From Scilla litardierei (lineage: Eukaryota; Streptophyta; Magnoliopsida; Asparagales; Asparagaceae), in the NCBI GenBank assembly GCA_030789695.1, contig CM061139.1:5533878-5597877 (forward strand): DNA of 64,000 nucleotides. The letters run 5' to 3'. The translations under genes and the position numbers were made by a program. A model generated the notes under the pieces. The model had not been told where the DNA came from. It made no database searches and worked only from the letters and a program-made list of their open reading frames with translations. The number at the start of each line of letters is the position of its first letter. Position 1 is the stretch's first letter. This document shows, piece after piece, positions 9,299 to 20,038 of the stretch.

Positions 9299-10678
9299 AT
9301 GAGTTCAAGGAGTCTCGACGACTTGATCCCCCTCGATCCGGAGATTAACGCCACCCTTAGGCGCTTGGCCGCCGAGAAGCGGAGAAGGGAAGATCCCGAA
9401 TCCATGGAGGAGAACACCCCACCTCAGAAGTCTCTGCTGGAGTACTCGATGCCCTCCATCGAGTCAACTTCCGCCATCCGATCTCCAGCTATTGCGGCCC
9501 AAAGCTTTGAGCTGAAGCCGTCTCTAGTGACATGGATCCAGCAGGACCAGTTTGCGGGTGCGCCCATGGAGAGCCCGATAGAGCACCTGGACTCCTTCTT
9601 GGAGAAGTGTGACACCTTCCGAATTAATGGTGTCACTACAGAGGCTATCCGTCTGAAGCTGTTCCCCTTCTCTTTGCGGGACAAAGCCAAGCAATGGTTA
9701 AGGGGGAAGGACCCCAACACCTTCAACAGCTGGGAGAAGCTCTCCAACGCTTTTCTGACAAAGTTCTTTCCTCCGGGGAAGACCATGAAGTTGAGGAGTG
9801 AGATCTCCTCCTTCTCCCAGGCCAGCCACGAGTCCTTGCATGAAGCTTGGACGAGATATAAAGAGATGCAAAGAAGATGCCCTCACCATGAGCTTCCGAA
9901 GTGGCAGATTATCAATCTGTTCTACAATGGGTTGAGGGATGACCTTAAATCTTCTATGGACGCCGCGGCTGGGGGTTCCTTCATGTCTCGAAGCGAGGAA
10001 GATGCCGGGAATATTCTGGAAAACATGGCATCCAACAATGAGCGGTGGTGTGACGAGAGAGCCACACCAAGAACTGGGGGTATACACAGAGTCGAGGACG
10101 TCGACAAACTTTCAAGCAAGTTCGACTTGCTTTCGACCCAGATCTCCGCACTGATGGTAGGAGCCGGTGGGGCCGGTACACAGCAAGTTTCTGCGGTAGA
10201 GTCCGAATTCCTTGGGGAATTCGACGGTGGTGACATCTCACCACCGTTGGATCAGGCGAGCGCACTATTTTACAACCCCATGGGGAATGCGCCATATCCG
10301 CCAAGGACAAATTCCAACCCGGCCTACTCTCCCAACAACCGGAACCACCCGAATTTCAGTTACCGCCCACCATTTCAGCCCTCGCCGCCTCAGCAGCCGC
10401 AGCAACAAGCATATCAGCCGGCTAGGCCACAGCAGAGTCAGTTTCAGCAGCAACCATCTCAGCAACAATCCTACGTCCCCAGGAATCAGCAGCCGTTCCA
10501 GCAGCAGCAGCAGTATGGCCAACAGAGGGCCGTCTCTCCGGTTGAGTCTCTCTTGACTCAATATATTACCAACCAGGAGAGGATCAACCAGAAGCTGGAA
10601 ATGGGTCAGCGGACCCTCACGGACCAAGTAACCCAGCTGGGGTTACAAGTGGCGAACCTTGCAAGGTCACAAAACTAA
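9299..10678 (+). CDS. gag: E3 Gag (Athila-like, no zinc knuckle)
   Basis: 459 codons from ATG 9299 (MSSRSLDDL); ATG 9293 is two codons upstream in the same frame. The frame is open further upstream, but only from a TTG. Residues about 60-240 form the retrotransposon Gag domain, with PIEHLDSFLEKC, LFPFSLRDKAKQWL and FLTKFFPPGKT, all typical of Athila-group capsids. The tail (about 330-420) is Pro/Gln/Asn-rich, and the end (VESLLTQYITNQ) suggests a short helix. As in Athila relatives there is no CCHC knuckle. The stop is TAA 10676-10678; the protease frame continues directly in the same frame after it, so a Gag-protease product would require reading through this stop. Confidence 0.85.
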   Translation: MSSRSLDDLIPLDPEINATLRRLAAEKRRREDPESMEENTPPQKSLLEYSMPSIESTSAIRSPAIAAQSFELKPSLVTWIQQDQFAGAPMESPIEHLDSFLEKCDTFRINGVTTEAIRLKLFPFSLRDKAKQWLRGKDPNTFNSWEKLSNAFLTKFFPPGKTMKLRSEISSFSQASHESLHEAWTRYKEMQRRCPHHELPKWQIINLFYNGLRDDLKSSMDAAAGGSFMSRSEEDAGNILENMASNNERWCDERATPRTGGIHRVEDVDKLSSKFDLLSTQISALMVGAGGAGTQQVSAVESEFLGEFDGGDISPPLDQASALFYNPMGNAPYPPRTNSNPAYSPNNRNHPNFSYRPPFQPSPPQQPQQQAYQPARPQQSQFQQQPSQQQSYVPRNQQPFQQQQQYGQQRAVSPVESLLTQYITNQERINQKLEMGQRTLTDQVTQLGLQVANLARSQN

Positions 10679-11662
10679 TTACCGCCACAACCGGAGGTGA
10701 ACCCGAGGGGAGCACCCCAGACATTGGCACTCGTGCATGAGCACGCGAATGTGTCCGCTATCGTTCTGAGAAGCGGGACACAAATTCCTACTAGAGTGTC
10801 CCCTAGCAACCCGGAAGCACCATTGGTCGTTGAGAAACCAACTAAAAAATCAAACGACGCCGGTGCTTCGTCATCAAATCCCATGATTCCGGAGGGAGTG
10901 TCTGAAGAAGAGAAGAAGAAGGAGGAAGAGAGCCCAAGAGTGTATAAACCCGTTGTGCCATTTCCACAACGGTTGGCTCAGGCGAAAATTGATGAGAAAT
11001 ATGGGAAGTTCTTCACTATGGTCAAGGACCTAAGCCTGCAAATCCCCTTCTTGGAGGCAATCGAGACAATCCCCTCCTATGCAAAATTCTTGAAAGATTT
11101 GGTGACCAAAGGGTCAAGAAAAGAGAAAGTGGTGCTGACGGCGGAATGTAGCACTCTTATCCAGAGGGATAACCCGCCAAAGCTCAAGGACCCGGGGAGC
11201 TTCTCTATCCCTTGCACGATCGGGGCTGTGAAGATTAATCGTGCACTCGTCGATCTAGGAGCGAGTGTTAGCTTGATGCCCTTGTCGATGTACAGAAGGA
11301 TAGGGATGTGTGATTTGGAGCCCACCGGGATGACCCTACAACTAGCTGACCGGTCGGTCAAATATCCGGTGGGAATTGTTGATGATCTCCCCGTGAATGT
11401 GAGAGGGGTGCATGTGCCTGTGGACTTTGTAGTCATGGACATGCCCGAAGACGCACACACCCCCATTATCCTGGGACGGCCTTTCATGGCCACTGCTGGC
11501 GTTCTTATAGATGTGAAGAACGGAAAACTCTCCTTGAACGTCAGCGGAGAGAAAGTTGAATTTGACCTGGGATTATCTATGAAGCACCCCGATCCCCCTG
11601 ATGACCCTGGATGCAATTTGCTTGAGATAGAAGAAGAAAAAGCTGTAGAGGAGAGCTCCTGA
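10679..11662 (+). pseudogene. E3 aspartic protease region, same frame as gag
   Basis: The frame stays open from the gag TAA to TGA 11660-11662, with no ATG near its start. The N-terminal part (LPPQPEVNPRG, then SAIVLRSGTQIP) is the Gag-protease linker usual in Athila. The protease has the active-site motif VDLGASVSLMP (DxGAS, about codon 196) and the flap and C-terminal block PIILGRPFMATAG. The protease fold looks complete; I call the region broken because of the stop at its entry and because RT and later domains are lost. The TAA may be a mutation or a readthrough site; the sequence alone does not decide. Confidence 0.7.
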
Positions 11663-12100
11663 GAGATTCTCCTGAGAAACCCCCCGATGACTTGGGGAAT
11701 TCTGAAGATGAAGAAGGCCCCGAAGACAAAGAAGCTGCTGGAAAACCAAGTGCAGCGAGAACGACCCCTCCCGGGTTCCCCAAGACTCCTCCTGCGAGGA
11801 GAACGGGGAAAGAGCTCACGGACCTCACTAAAGACGAGGTCCGAATCCCGAAGAAGATGGCGGGAAGCGCCAACACCAAGGAAGAGCCCCCGGATCTCAA
11901 GGACAAAGGGAGGATAGTCGAGCAAGTATTTTTCCAGCCACTGACTAATCCAAGTGCCTCCAGCTCCAACGAGAAAGAGATGCCGAAATTTGGGCATCAC
12001 CCGTATCAGCCACCATGAGCATCTCTTGCGGGCGTCGAGCCAACGACGTTAAACAAGTGCGCTTCATGGGAGGCAACCAATGTTCTAAACTTTTTCCCAC
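11663..12100 (+). pseudogene. E3 post-protease remnant, pol deletion scar
   Basis: A second frame, open from about 11656 to 12018, is charged and rich in Glu, Lys and Pro, ends MPKFGHHPYQPP, and has no RT motif (no YVDD/FIDD block). It is followed by the conserved noncoding block that normally lies after pol in Athila elements. About 4 kb of RT-RNase H-integrase sequence expected here is absent. Both LTRs and the target duplication are intact, so the deletion predates the insertion. Confidence 0.65.
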
Positions 12101-12204
12101 TTTTTAGCGTTATTTTTCACTTTATTTTATCTATTTTTATAAATAAAATCAGCCGCAAGAACATCCGTTCGGGGACTTAAGCAAATTTCTTGGTTTTTGC
12201 AGGA

Positions 12205-12565
12205 AACAGGCCCCAACCGATCGGGTGACAACTCACCCGATCGGTTGGGAAGTATCAGATACATGCCGAGATCTGTCCCCATATGACCCGATCGGTTGAG
12301 TAATGAAGAGACCGGGTGGCAGACCGGGTGAGCTGGGGAGAACTCTCGGGAAATTTTGGGGAATATCAACCGATCGGTTGAGTTCGAGCGCGATCGGTTG
12401 ACCTGACCGGGTGAGCAGCCCTAAGTTCTCGGGAAAATTGTGTGGAGCGGCCAACCGGTCGGTTGAAAAGTCAACCGATCGGTTCGCCTGTAGCATCTCT
12501 TCGGCAAGATTTTCGACCTAACCGTCAACCGATCGGGTGACAAGTCACCCGATCGGTTCGACTTA
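12205..12565 (+). repeat. Internal CCGATCGG palindrome array of E3
   Basis: At least ten copies of (A)ACCGATCGG(G/T)TGA in both orientations, often in inverted pairs (12213-12225 with 12231-12247; 12527-12540 with 12544-12558). It is the same motif as the E3 LTR array at 7798-8160. It is followed at once by TATATAA (12572-12578), reproducing the array-then-TATA order of the LTR, and then by the env-like ORF. Confidence 0.8.
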
Positions 12566-12571
12566 AAATCC

Positions 12572-12578
12572 TATATAA
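12572..12578 (+). promoter_or_regulatory. Probable internal TATA box of E3
   Basis: TATATAA directly downstream of the palindrome array. A C/T-rich leader (12585-12888) and a possible 5'-UTR intron (donor GTAACC at about 12889) separate it from ATG 13017. It suggests an internal promoter for the env-like ORF. Confidence 0.45.
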
Positions 12579-13016
12579 CCACCCCCGACACCCGTTCGTT
12601 TTCTCCCTCGCCCGATCGCCCGAACCTCTGCCGTTTCATCTCCCGTCGTGCGCCTTCCTGCTTTCTTCCCCAAGATCAGCCTCGATCTTCTTCTCCAACC
12701 ATTTCCCTACCCATCCACCATCATTTCTCTCCATTCCCCCGTCATCTCCCTACACACAAACCCTAGATTTCCCCCATTTTTTCCCCCCCGCTTCGGAACT
12801 TGTTGAAGAGATCGCTGCGGCTTCACATCGTGCTCCAATCGAGCAGCATCGGGGCATCCACGAGCAACTATCTTCATCTCACTTTGGGTAACCTCGCTCC
12901 TTTGCTTATTTTTAATCTTTTCCCAAATATTCTGTTTGCTTGTTGTTCGTATTTTGTGTTTGTGTTGAATTCGTTGTACTTTCACACACCTACGCGCACA
13001 AACAACACCTACACAA

Positions 13017-13405
13017 TGCCTCCCCGCCGTATTAAACCCACCGACGCTAGCTCTTCGAACCCTAGGCCCACCCGTCGTACCCGTCGCACACAGCCCACCA
13101 CCTCTAACCCATCCACCACACCACGTACCACTTCCCCACCTCCCGGTTACGATCCCGAATATGGGATGCAATTCCAATCCGATGACCATGCCGATCGATT
13201 CACGGCCATGGTCCTCCTTGCTGGTCAGGGTGGTCGGATAACCCAGGAATCCGTCGACCGTGACCTCCCCTTCCTTCAAAGCTTCGTTCGCCACATCCGC
13301 GAAGACCCACCCGACGTCTCCGAGCTCCACATTCCACCCCCCACGACCCCTGGTCCCCAGCGCAGGCCCCCGTCACCACCCCTAGAGGGTGGTGCCCCTG
13401 CTTGA
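13017..13405 (+). CDS. E3 short env-like (Athila second ORF) protein
   Basis: 129 codons from ATG 13017 (MPPRRIKPTDASSSNPRP). The basic, Ser/Pro/Thr-rich N-terminus, the motif FQSDDHADRF at about residue 57 and the Pro-rich end resemble the termini of the Athila ORF that lies between pol and the 3' LTR. The large central domain, still visible in E9 (51832-53243), is missing, so this looks like an internally deleted version. No signal peptide or membrane segment is apparent. Function is unknown; env-like is a positional label only. Confidence 0.5.
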
Positions 13406-14049
13406 TTTTTCTCTCCCGCTTTTGCCCCCCCCCATTTTTGTGCCCATCTGTCTTTTCGGGGCCCCGCTTTGTCTCTGTCGGAGGGAGGGGACTATTTGCG
13501 TGTTACTTTCTGATTTCCCCACTTTTGTTTTTGACTCCCCCTTGCACATATCTGGATTTCTTTGATCATATCGTTTCGCTAGCTCTTTCTGGTCTAGCTT
13601 GGGGGACGTCTGTTTTGGTGTGCTGTCGTGTTTTGTCTGTTTTTCTCATTTTTGTGTGTGTGCTTGCTTTTCACTTTTTGAGTGTCGTGTCGTGTGATTT
13701 TATTTTATCTTTTATTTTCATATTATTTTGATTTTGATTTTGATCTTTCTTCTTTTTTCAGCTTCATCTGTGTGTTTTCCTCGTTTTCATTTCTTTTCGT
13801 GTCTGTGCGTATTTCCCCCCCATTTTCCTTGCCCTCCCGTACTCACTCATATTGCATTGAGGGCAATGCAAACTTCAGCTTGGGGGAGTCGCACTTCGTG
13901 CGTCATTTGTGTTGTCTTTCTACGTTATTTGAGTCGTTTTCCATCGTGTTTTTCTTTTTTTCTTTTTCCTTCTTTCTTTAGCTCTTTCCCCTAGAAATGA
14001 ATCCTATGATGAATCGCCACAAAGTCACACACACCTAGCATTGCATCGA
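13406..14049 (+). other. E3 T-rich noncoding region
   Basis: Pyrimidine-rich stretch after the env-like stop. The open frames over it are Phe/Ser/Leu repeats caused by composition. No gene seen. Confidence 0.6.
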
Positions 14050-15015
14050 TAATCACACTCACTAACCCTAGGATTTCGAGTCCTTTTGCATTTCACGCAT
14101 CGTGGGTCCACTTAGCTTTTTGTGAGTCGTGTGTCGTGACTAGCATTTGGTGCGCTTCTGCTTTGTGGTTTTACTTTATATACCTGTCCAGGAATGACCC
14201 CTAGATTATCATGCTTCGATATTGAATATGCGGTATTTGCTTCTAATGTCTGCTTCTTTATGCATGCTATATATATATCGTATACTTCATTTCGCATGTG
14301 TCGGGATTCCACAACTAAGGACTAGGATACCCCATTTAGCATAAGCTCTATTTAGCAACAATAGTCTCATTTGCCCGAGTGTTTAGATTTCGACTTCTTT
14401 TTTTTTGTTTTACTTGGTGCAAATCCCCTCGTCGTGTACCGTTCTCCCACTTGGGAGAGTACACATGTGTATAGCCAATATCCCAAAAATCCAAAAAAAG
14501 GAGAAAAGAAAAGAAAAACCCGAAAAGAAAAGAAAAGAAAAAGATTGTATAGCCAAAAAGCCAAAAAAATATGCAAATACCCAAAACCCAAAAAATTCCC
14601 GTGTGAATATTTTCATACTTGCCAAGAATAAAGGGGAGGCGAGAATTTGCACCGAGTGTTCTTCTCCACATTATCTCAACCCCCGTCGTTATCGAAAACA
14701 CTTGGCTTGGGAACCTTTTAGCTAGTATCTAGGCTATAGTGGCGTGATTTCCTTAACCCTAGTTGTGGAGTCCCCGATGCATGATACGCTTCTATTCTCT
14801 CTATTCTCATGCATGCTTGAACTTATATTCACCGCTTAATTCAATTCGATTCGATATTTGGGTCATTTCTTGGATTTGTGTATATCGAGCCTCGTAGCAC
14901 ATCGTAGAAAGCATCACCATTTGCTAGCACACGACCACGCTCACTCGCGCTTCACTGCGTGGACCCACGACACTTATTTGGACTCGCTTTCCTAGGTTTA
15001 GTGGTGTGATTTGGC
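14050..15015 (+). repeat. Long imperfect foldback in E3 3' region
   Basis: Inverted arms: 14051-14083 pairs with 14980-15011, and CGTGGGTCCA 14101-14110 with 14960-14969. Weaker pairing continues inward (GAATGACCC near 14193 with GGGTCATTTC near 14862; CCACAACTA near 14310 with TAGTTGTGG near 14760). The centre, about 14490-14600, is purine-rich (repeated GAAAAGAAAA). E9 has a comparable structure in the same position. Confidence 0.65.
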
Positions 15016-15160
15016 GTTTGCTTGCTAGGTGAGTGGTTTTTGATTTTGTTGGCTCTGATGGGCGATCTAGGGCTTAGAGTTTTCTTTTTCTTTCTTCCTC
15101 TCTATTTTCCCCTTCCGAGCTCCTACTCTCACTCGTCTTCCTCGAGGACGAGGAAGAGTT

Positions 15161-15175
15161 CAGCTTGGGGGATTT
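15161..15175 (+). other. Polypurine tract of E3
   Basis: AGCTTGGGGGATTT immediately before the 3' LTR start. AGCTTGGGGGA is the form usual in Athila-group elements, and E9 has the same tract on the other strand. Confidence 0.8.
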
Positions 15176-16734
15176 TGACGTGCGTCTATATTTCATATAT
15201 TCACGCACGTTTTCTTTTGTGTTTCTCCGTGTTTTTCCGCCGTCTCTTATTCGTTTTCGTATGTTTTCCCGTTTTCTTTCACTTTTCTTTGTTTGTCCAT
15301 GATTGCAGGGGATTGACCACGTAGGGGACGTTTAATGATGATATCCCAAGTCCCCGGAGCAACGGGAGAAGTCACGCGTGATCCAGGGGGTCAAACGGCG
15401 AAGTATTCATCTTTCAGCCCCTCACCCGGTCGGTTGGTCATCTCCAACCGATCGGGTGATGCACGCGTGCACCAACCGGTCGCTACCGCAGCTCACAAAG
15501 AAGTCACCCGACCGGTTCACAGACCGGTTCTGCGGGCGGCTGTTCTCTGTCTTTTCGAGCAGAATTCCAACCGATCGGGTGACTCTCACCCGATCGGTTC
15601 ATCTGTAGCTGAGAAAAAGAGCTGAAGACACGGACGATTCAACCGGCCGATTCACCCGACCGCTCCAAGATCCAACCGGTCGCTCAAGAACTCACCCGAT
15701 CGGTTCGTGTGATCGGGTGAAAACTCGCCGTTTTCTGTAATTTATCTGTAACGGATCAACCGATCGGTTGACTTGTCACCCGATCGGTTGATCCGAAAAT
15801 CTATATATATGACCCCTAGGGTTCCAGAAACGGGAGAGTTGTATTTTTTTACTGTTTTATTTCCTTGTGACGGCTGTAATTGTTACTCTTAAGTAAGTTT
15901 TCAGATCTTTCTTAAATTTTAGTATTGTCTTTATTACTCCTTTACTTCCGCATTGCAATTATCTGATTATGATTCTAACGGTTAAATTTCATTTAGATTG
16001 CTTTTTCATGAATTTTTGTGAGTAGTTCCCAAATCTGGGATTTTGGTGGAAACCCCTTCGGGGGCTCTTCCCGATGCGTCCATAGGGTTAGGAAATCGAT
16101 AAGGAGTAGGAATCTAACGGTTACGCGGGGTGTTTCATTGTCATCGGCGGGAAAAAGACCGCCTTTGACCGTCGGGCCAAGGGGGAATAAACTTGGCGGT
16201 TGACTCCCTAGCCATAGCTCACACCCTTAGCGTAGACGTCGAATCCTAGCACGCGGGAGCGGCAGGATGAGACGTTGGGAGTTATCGTTGCGGGCTTAGT
16301 GCTCCCGGGATCGATCAGTGTTTATGGACACGGGAGTGCCCACTGATCGAATCCGGGAAGTCCGGTGTATCATCCTGGGCACCGACCGGAATATCGGGCC
16401 CATGGGACGCCGGTACCACTTTTAGAGGCAACGTCCCACCATTAGACCCTAATCCCGATCGCTATCCATACCCGTAGGCCGCATCGGCGAGAGTCTCTCG
16501 TCGGGTTGGAAACCAAAGTCCCGGGTTTACTTTCTTTTCGCTCTTACGATTTTATTTCCTTTCGTGACAACCATCCACCGATTCGGGCTAGCTCACCCCT
16601 CGGGGTGATTTAGGTCCTACCTGACCCAAGCACAACCTCGCCTCCCTGAGTTCGATATTCCCGCACCCTACACTAACCGTGAAACTTGCGGTAAACGACA
16701 CCGCGCCGCCGCGACGCAAGCGGGGCGCCGGTCA
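15176..16734 (+). repeat. E3 3' LTR
   Basis: 1559 bp, near-identical to 7557-9093. The 22-bp length difference is fully explained by the 20-bp and 2-bp indels. It ends CCGGTCA at 16734, followed by ACTCA. Confidence 0.92.
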
Positions 16735-16739
16735 ACTCA
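16735..16739. repeat. Target site duplication of E3, right copy (ACTCA)
   Basis: Matches 7552-7556 exactly. Confidence 0.95.
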
Positions 16740-17155
16740 ACTATCTGAAAAATGTCAGGGTTTGTGACAGTCATCTGTAGAATGAACTACAATAGCCTGT
16801 TGGATTTACAGTCGACTGGATTCTCTTCTACAGTCGCATGTCCTGTATTCCCAAAATTTTCTGCGATTTCTCAACTTACCCAGATTACGGCCAGTCGCCT
16901 GTAGAAGGTTTTACAGCCGCATGTTGGTTTATCAGTCGACTGTTGGTTTAACAGTCGACTGTCTAATCCTCAACAGTCGACTATCCACGTGGTAAGATAC
17001 CGTTTAAATTCTCACCTACCATCTGACACAGTGCAGCAGTCGACTGTCTTTTATTCAACAGTTGACTGTTGTGTGCACAGATTCTATCCATTGAGCTTTT
17101 CTTCACGGATTTCGAAGGGGCGTTTGGGAATTCTGTTTGAAGGGTTTGAGAAAAC

Positions 17156-17161
17156 TATAAA
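17156..17161 (+). promoter_or_regulatory. TATA box in E2 LTR
   Basis: TATAAA about 90 bp after the palindrome array; same array-TATA order as in the other LTRs. Confidence 0.55.
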
Positions 17162-17836
17162 GCCAGTCTCTACGGTTCCATTGAAAGGTTAGCAACTCAC
17201 TCAAACATTCAAGCTTTCAATCTTCCAAGATCAAAGCTCTCAAAATCCAAAATCCCTAGAATTCCTATCTTTCATCTTTTGCTCTCCAACCTAGAACCAA
17301 ATAGAAATCTTCTAGCACATTTGGTGCAGTCAAGAGAAAAGGCTTTCCTCTCTTCAAGAGAGTCATTCAATACACAATACACTCTCCTTCATGTTCTACT
17401 TCAAAGCATAGGTGATTGTAAGTGTTATTTATTTCATATTTCATAACTTTCGTTATTTGATTTACTCTCAGGTTGTGAGAGTGGTTTGCTTGCTCCCAAG
17501 TCGTGGGAGTCAAGAACATTGAGTGTATTTCAATTTCACTTGTAGGGTTGCTACAGGTGGGTTTAAAGGAAACCTCAAGTTAGGGTTCTAACTTGAGTAT
17601 CCGGTGGTATTCGGGTGGAAGGGACGTAGGATTACCGGGAACAAGTCGGGATTTGACTTGGGTAATCCGAACCCTTGAAACATATTTGTGTTTGCATTGT
17701 TTCATCTTAGGGTTAATTTTCATTCCGCACTTTATTTTTGGTTTGTAATTTAATTTGGTGTAACTATCATTTTTAAATTGTATAAACACTATTCAACCCC
17801 CCTTCTAGTGTTTTCCTCATAGCTAGGGACCTTACA

Positions 17837-18274
17837 TTTATGCATGCTCCGAAGAAGCTCAACCACACTCGAGACGAAGACGAATTTGCTAGTTCTACAT
17901 CAAGCACAAGATGAAGCTCGTGCTCAAGCTTAATGAAGAATGAACACAAATTCAGGAGAAGCAAGCATCTACCAGATCAGCTTCCCAAAGGTCTTGTCTT
18001 AGTGTAGTGTGTGAGTTATTAGGATTATGTTAAAGCCAAAGTAGATATCGCACACACACATATGATTTCATAAGCAAAATGTTTTAAATTTTTTTAATAT
18101 CTTTTTAACTCTTGAGAGCAATAAGCTAGTCGATCTATTATTAGTAGTCAAACTCCAATACACCCAGGAGCTGATTACATCTCTCAACTAGCTGAGTTTT
18201 AGAGAAAACTGCTCTGGGAGTCGACTACCAAAGGAGGGAGTCGACTACCAGCTGGAAGCAGAATTTCTACTGAA
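17837..18274. other. Unassigned DNA, right end part of the E5 LTR
   Basis: No gene. From about 18210 it carries GGAGTCGACTACC palindromes that continue after E4 (27908 onward), so that part belongs to the E5 LTR. The exact E5 left end is not recognisable. Confidence 0.5.
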
Positions 18275-18279
18275 ATTCT
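18275..18279. repeat. Target site duplication of E4, left copy (ATTCT)
   Basis: ATTCT here and at 27903-27907 flank the E4 termini exactly. Confidence 0.95.
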
Positions 18280-19993
18280 TGTTGGACACAACGATCCAGG
18301 ATTTCTTATTTGATGATAACAAACCTTTATGAATGTTTTGATCTGTTTGTTAAGTATTTTCAGGCCCAAACAATCAAGGAGAACACAGTGGGAAGGTGCT
18401 AACTGTTAATGGCATTGATGCAAATAGGCCGTGAGTTTCATTCTCGAAGACTCATTCATCCAGCAAGCAACATGACTCAGATTCAACACAACTCAGCTTG
18501 GACAAACTGAGGGGCCGGCCAACTCATTGAGATGCTCATTTTTATATATATTATTACATTGGTTTCATTTTTGATAGCCCACTTACTTGTTTGTTGCAGG
18601 CACATGTGTGGAAGTGAAATAAACAATTTAATCAAAGAAAAGGACGTGCTGCCATTCAAAGTGGAGAAAGATTAGTGTGTCTTCTACAATTAATTAGTGC
18701 TAATTACTTCACAAATCCTCCACTATGAGGAGTTTAGTTCGGCCAACAGTGAAGGCAAAATCTGAGGAATTATTGTGTCCAAGTATAAAAGCATGTGCAA
18801 GGAAATCAATTAATTGAAAGAGAAAAATTTGGTGGCCAATTAATTGAAGGGAGCAGAAATCAGAACATGGCCCAAGGCAACAATTAATTGAAAGTAACAG
18901 ATGCATGCAAGCAAAATTGAAAGTCCACAAAAAGGGAGGAGACAAGGAGCCGGCCTAAAATGCAGGAAAAGTCAAAGAAATTTAAAGAGAAAGATGGAAA
19001 GAGAGAGAGAGCCATCCGTTAACTCTTATTTTTCCAACAACCAGATCAAATAAAGTCTGTGAACATCATGCCATTAATATGGTACAGAGCCCGGAATTGA
19101 AGTAGCGCCTACATCAGAGACCAAACAAAGTTTTAACACTGACTCCTTGTGAAGCACAACACAAAAACGACAAGCTGATTCTTTGGACCGACAAGCATCG
19201 ACAACAACGCGTGAAATTCAGAGCAACCGACAGTTGAAATTCCACACACGATTTTCGAGGAGCAGCCAACGTGATAGAACATCTCAAATCTCTATAAAAA
19301 GCATTGAGGCAAACGAGAAAAAAAAACAGGGCAAGAAAAAATTAAGAAGACAGACAACGCCCAAACAGTGCACTGAAACCAGAGAATAAATTTTCGGAGC
19401 TTATTTCTTGCAGTGAAGGTCCGGATCAATTCAGACATTGGAGAAAGACACCAGATCTTTGAAGCTGCATATCTTAAGATCCAGAAGTCAGATTAAGCCA
19501 TAGTTTATGCCATTTCGGAACTGACAACACGCTGATTGACAGAGACAGATTAACTCCACAAATGAGCTTTCTAAACTCTTGATCTTTGTTATTTGTGAAG
19601 TTATTAATGTTTTGATCAGCATTTCTGTAATATAATTTCTTCCGTTATTTGGGACTCTGGGAACCAAACTTGTTGGGGCAAGTTGGGTTGGGGAGTGATA
19701 CTTGTATGTTTCTTTTTGGCTTTGGTGAGCTTGAGTTGGTCTGACAGGTTGGTGTTGGGGCACCAATCTAAGGGAGATTGTAACTTCTTAAAGAAACAGT
19801 ATAAGTGATTGCTCATTGGGGTGGACGTAGGTCATGGGGACCGAACCACGTTAAATTCTGTGTCTTCTGTGAATGCTTTGATTGTCCGATTCCTAAACTG
19901 CATGCTGTAAAATAGACTTAATTTTTTTTTATCTTGCGATAATTTGGTCAAAGGCTTATTCACCCCCCCTCTAGGCCTTATTTAGATCCTACA
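18280..19993 (+). repeat. E4 5' LTR
   Basis: 1714 bp, TGTTGGACAC...GATCCTACA. It includes several CAATTAATTG palindromes (about 18690-18900) and TATAAAAA at 19293-19300. Confidence 0.95.
19293..19300 (+). promoter_or_regulatory. TATA box in E4 5' LTR
   Basis: TATAAAAA within the LTR, about 700 bp before the LTR end. The 3' LTR repeats it at 27201-27208. Confidence 0.65.
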
Positions 19994-19995
19994 AG

Positions 19996-20007
19996 TGGTA
20001 TCAAAGC
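19996..20007 (+). other. Primer-binding site of E4, initiator-Met type
   Basis: TGGTATCAAAGC, one mismatch from the consensus TGGTATCAGAGC, two bases after the LTR end. Confidence 0.8.
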
Positions 20008-20038
20008 ACCAGGACTGGCCATTTGAGTCTAGTTCATA

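Larger units (their letters stand above)
7557..16734 (+). mobile_element. E3: complete, non-autonomous Athila-like Gypsy retrotransposon
   Basis: A 9178-bp element with LTRs 7557-9093 and 15176-16734, an Asp-tRNA primer site at 9100, gag, protease, a short env-like ORF, a long foldback region, a polypurine tract and a perfect 5-bp target duplication. Reverse transcriptase, RNase H and integrase are missing: the sequence passes from protease into a short open frame and then, at about 12019-12085, into the conserved post-pol block (GTCGAGCCAACGACGTTAAA, then GGGAGGCAACC) typical of Athila elements. It must have moved with enzymes from another copy. LTRs differ at roughly ten bases plus indels of 20 and 2 bp by eye, which implies recent insertion. 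Confidence 0.9.
16735..17836 (+). mobile_element. E2 3' LTR, second part
   Basis: Resumes the LTR broken at 7556. It holds further CAGTCGACTG palindromes (16795-17070) and a TATA box (TATAAA, 17156-17161). Its end, ATTCAACCCCCCTTCTAG then CTTACA at 17836, is typical of Sirevirus-like LTR ends. The right boundary is inferred from the TG...CA rule, not from a second copy. Confidence 0.65.

Noticed and set aside
14348..14725. Phe/Lys-rich overlapping open frames on both strands
   Set aside because: They cover the purine-rich centre of the E3 foldback; composition explains them.
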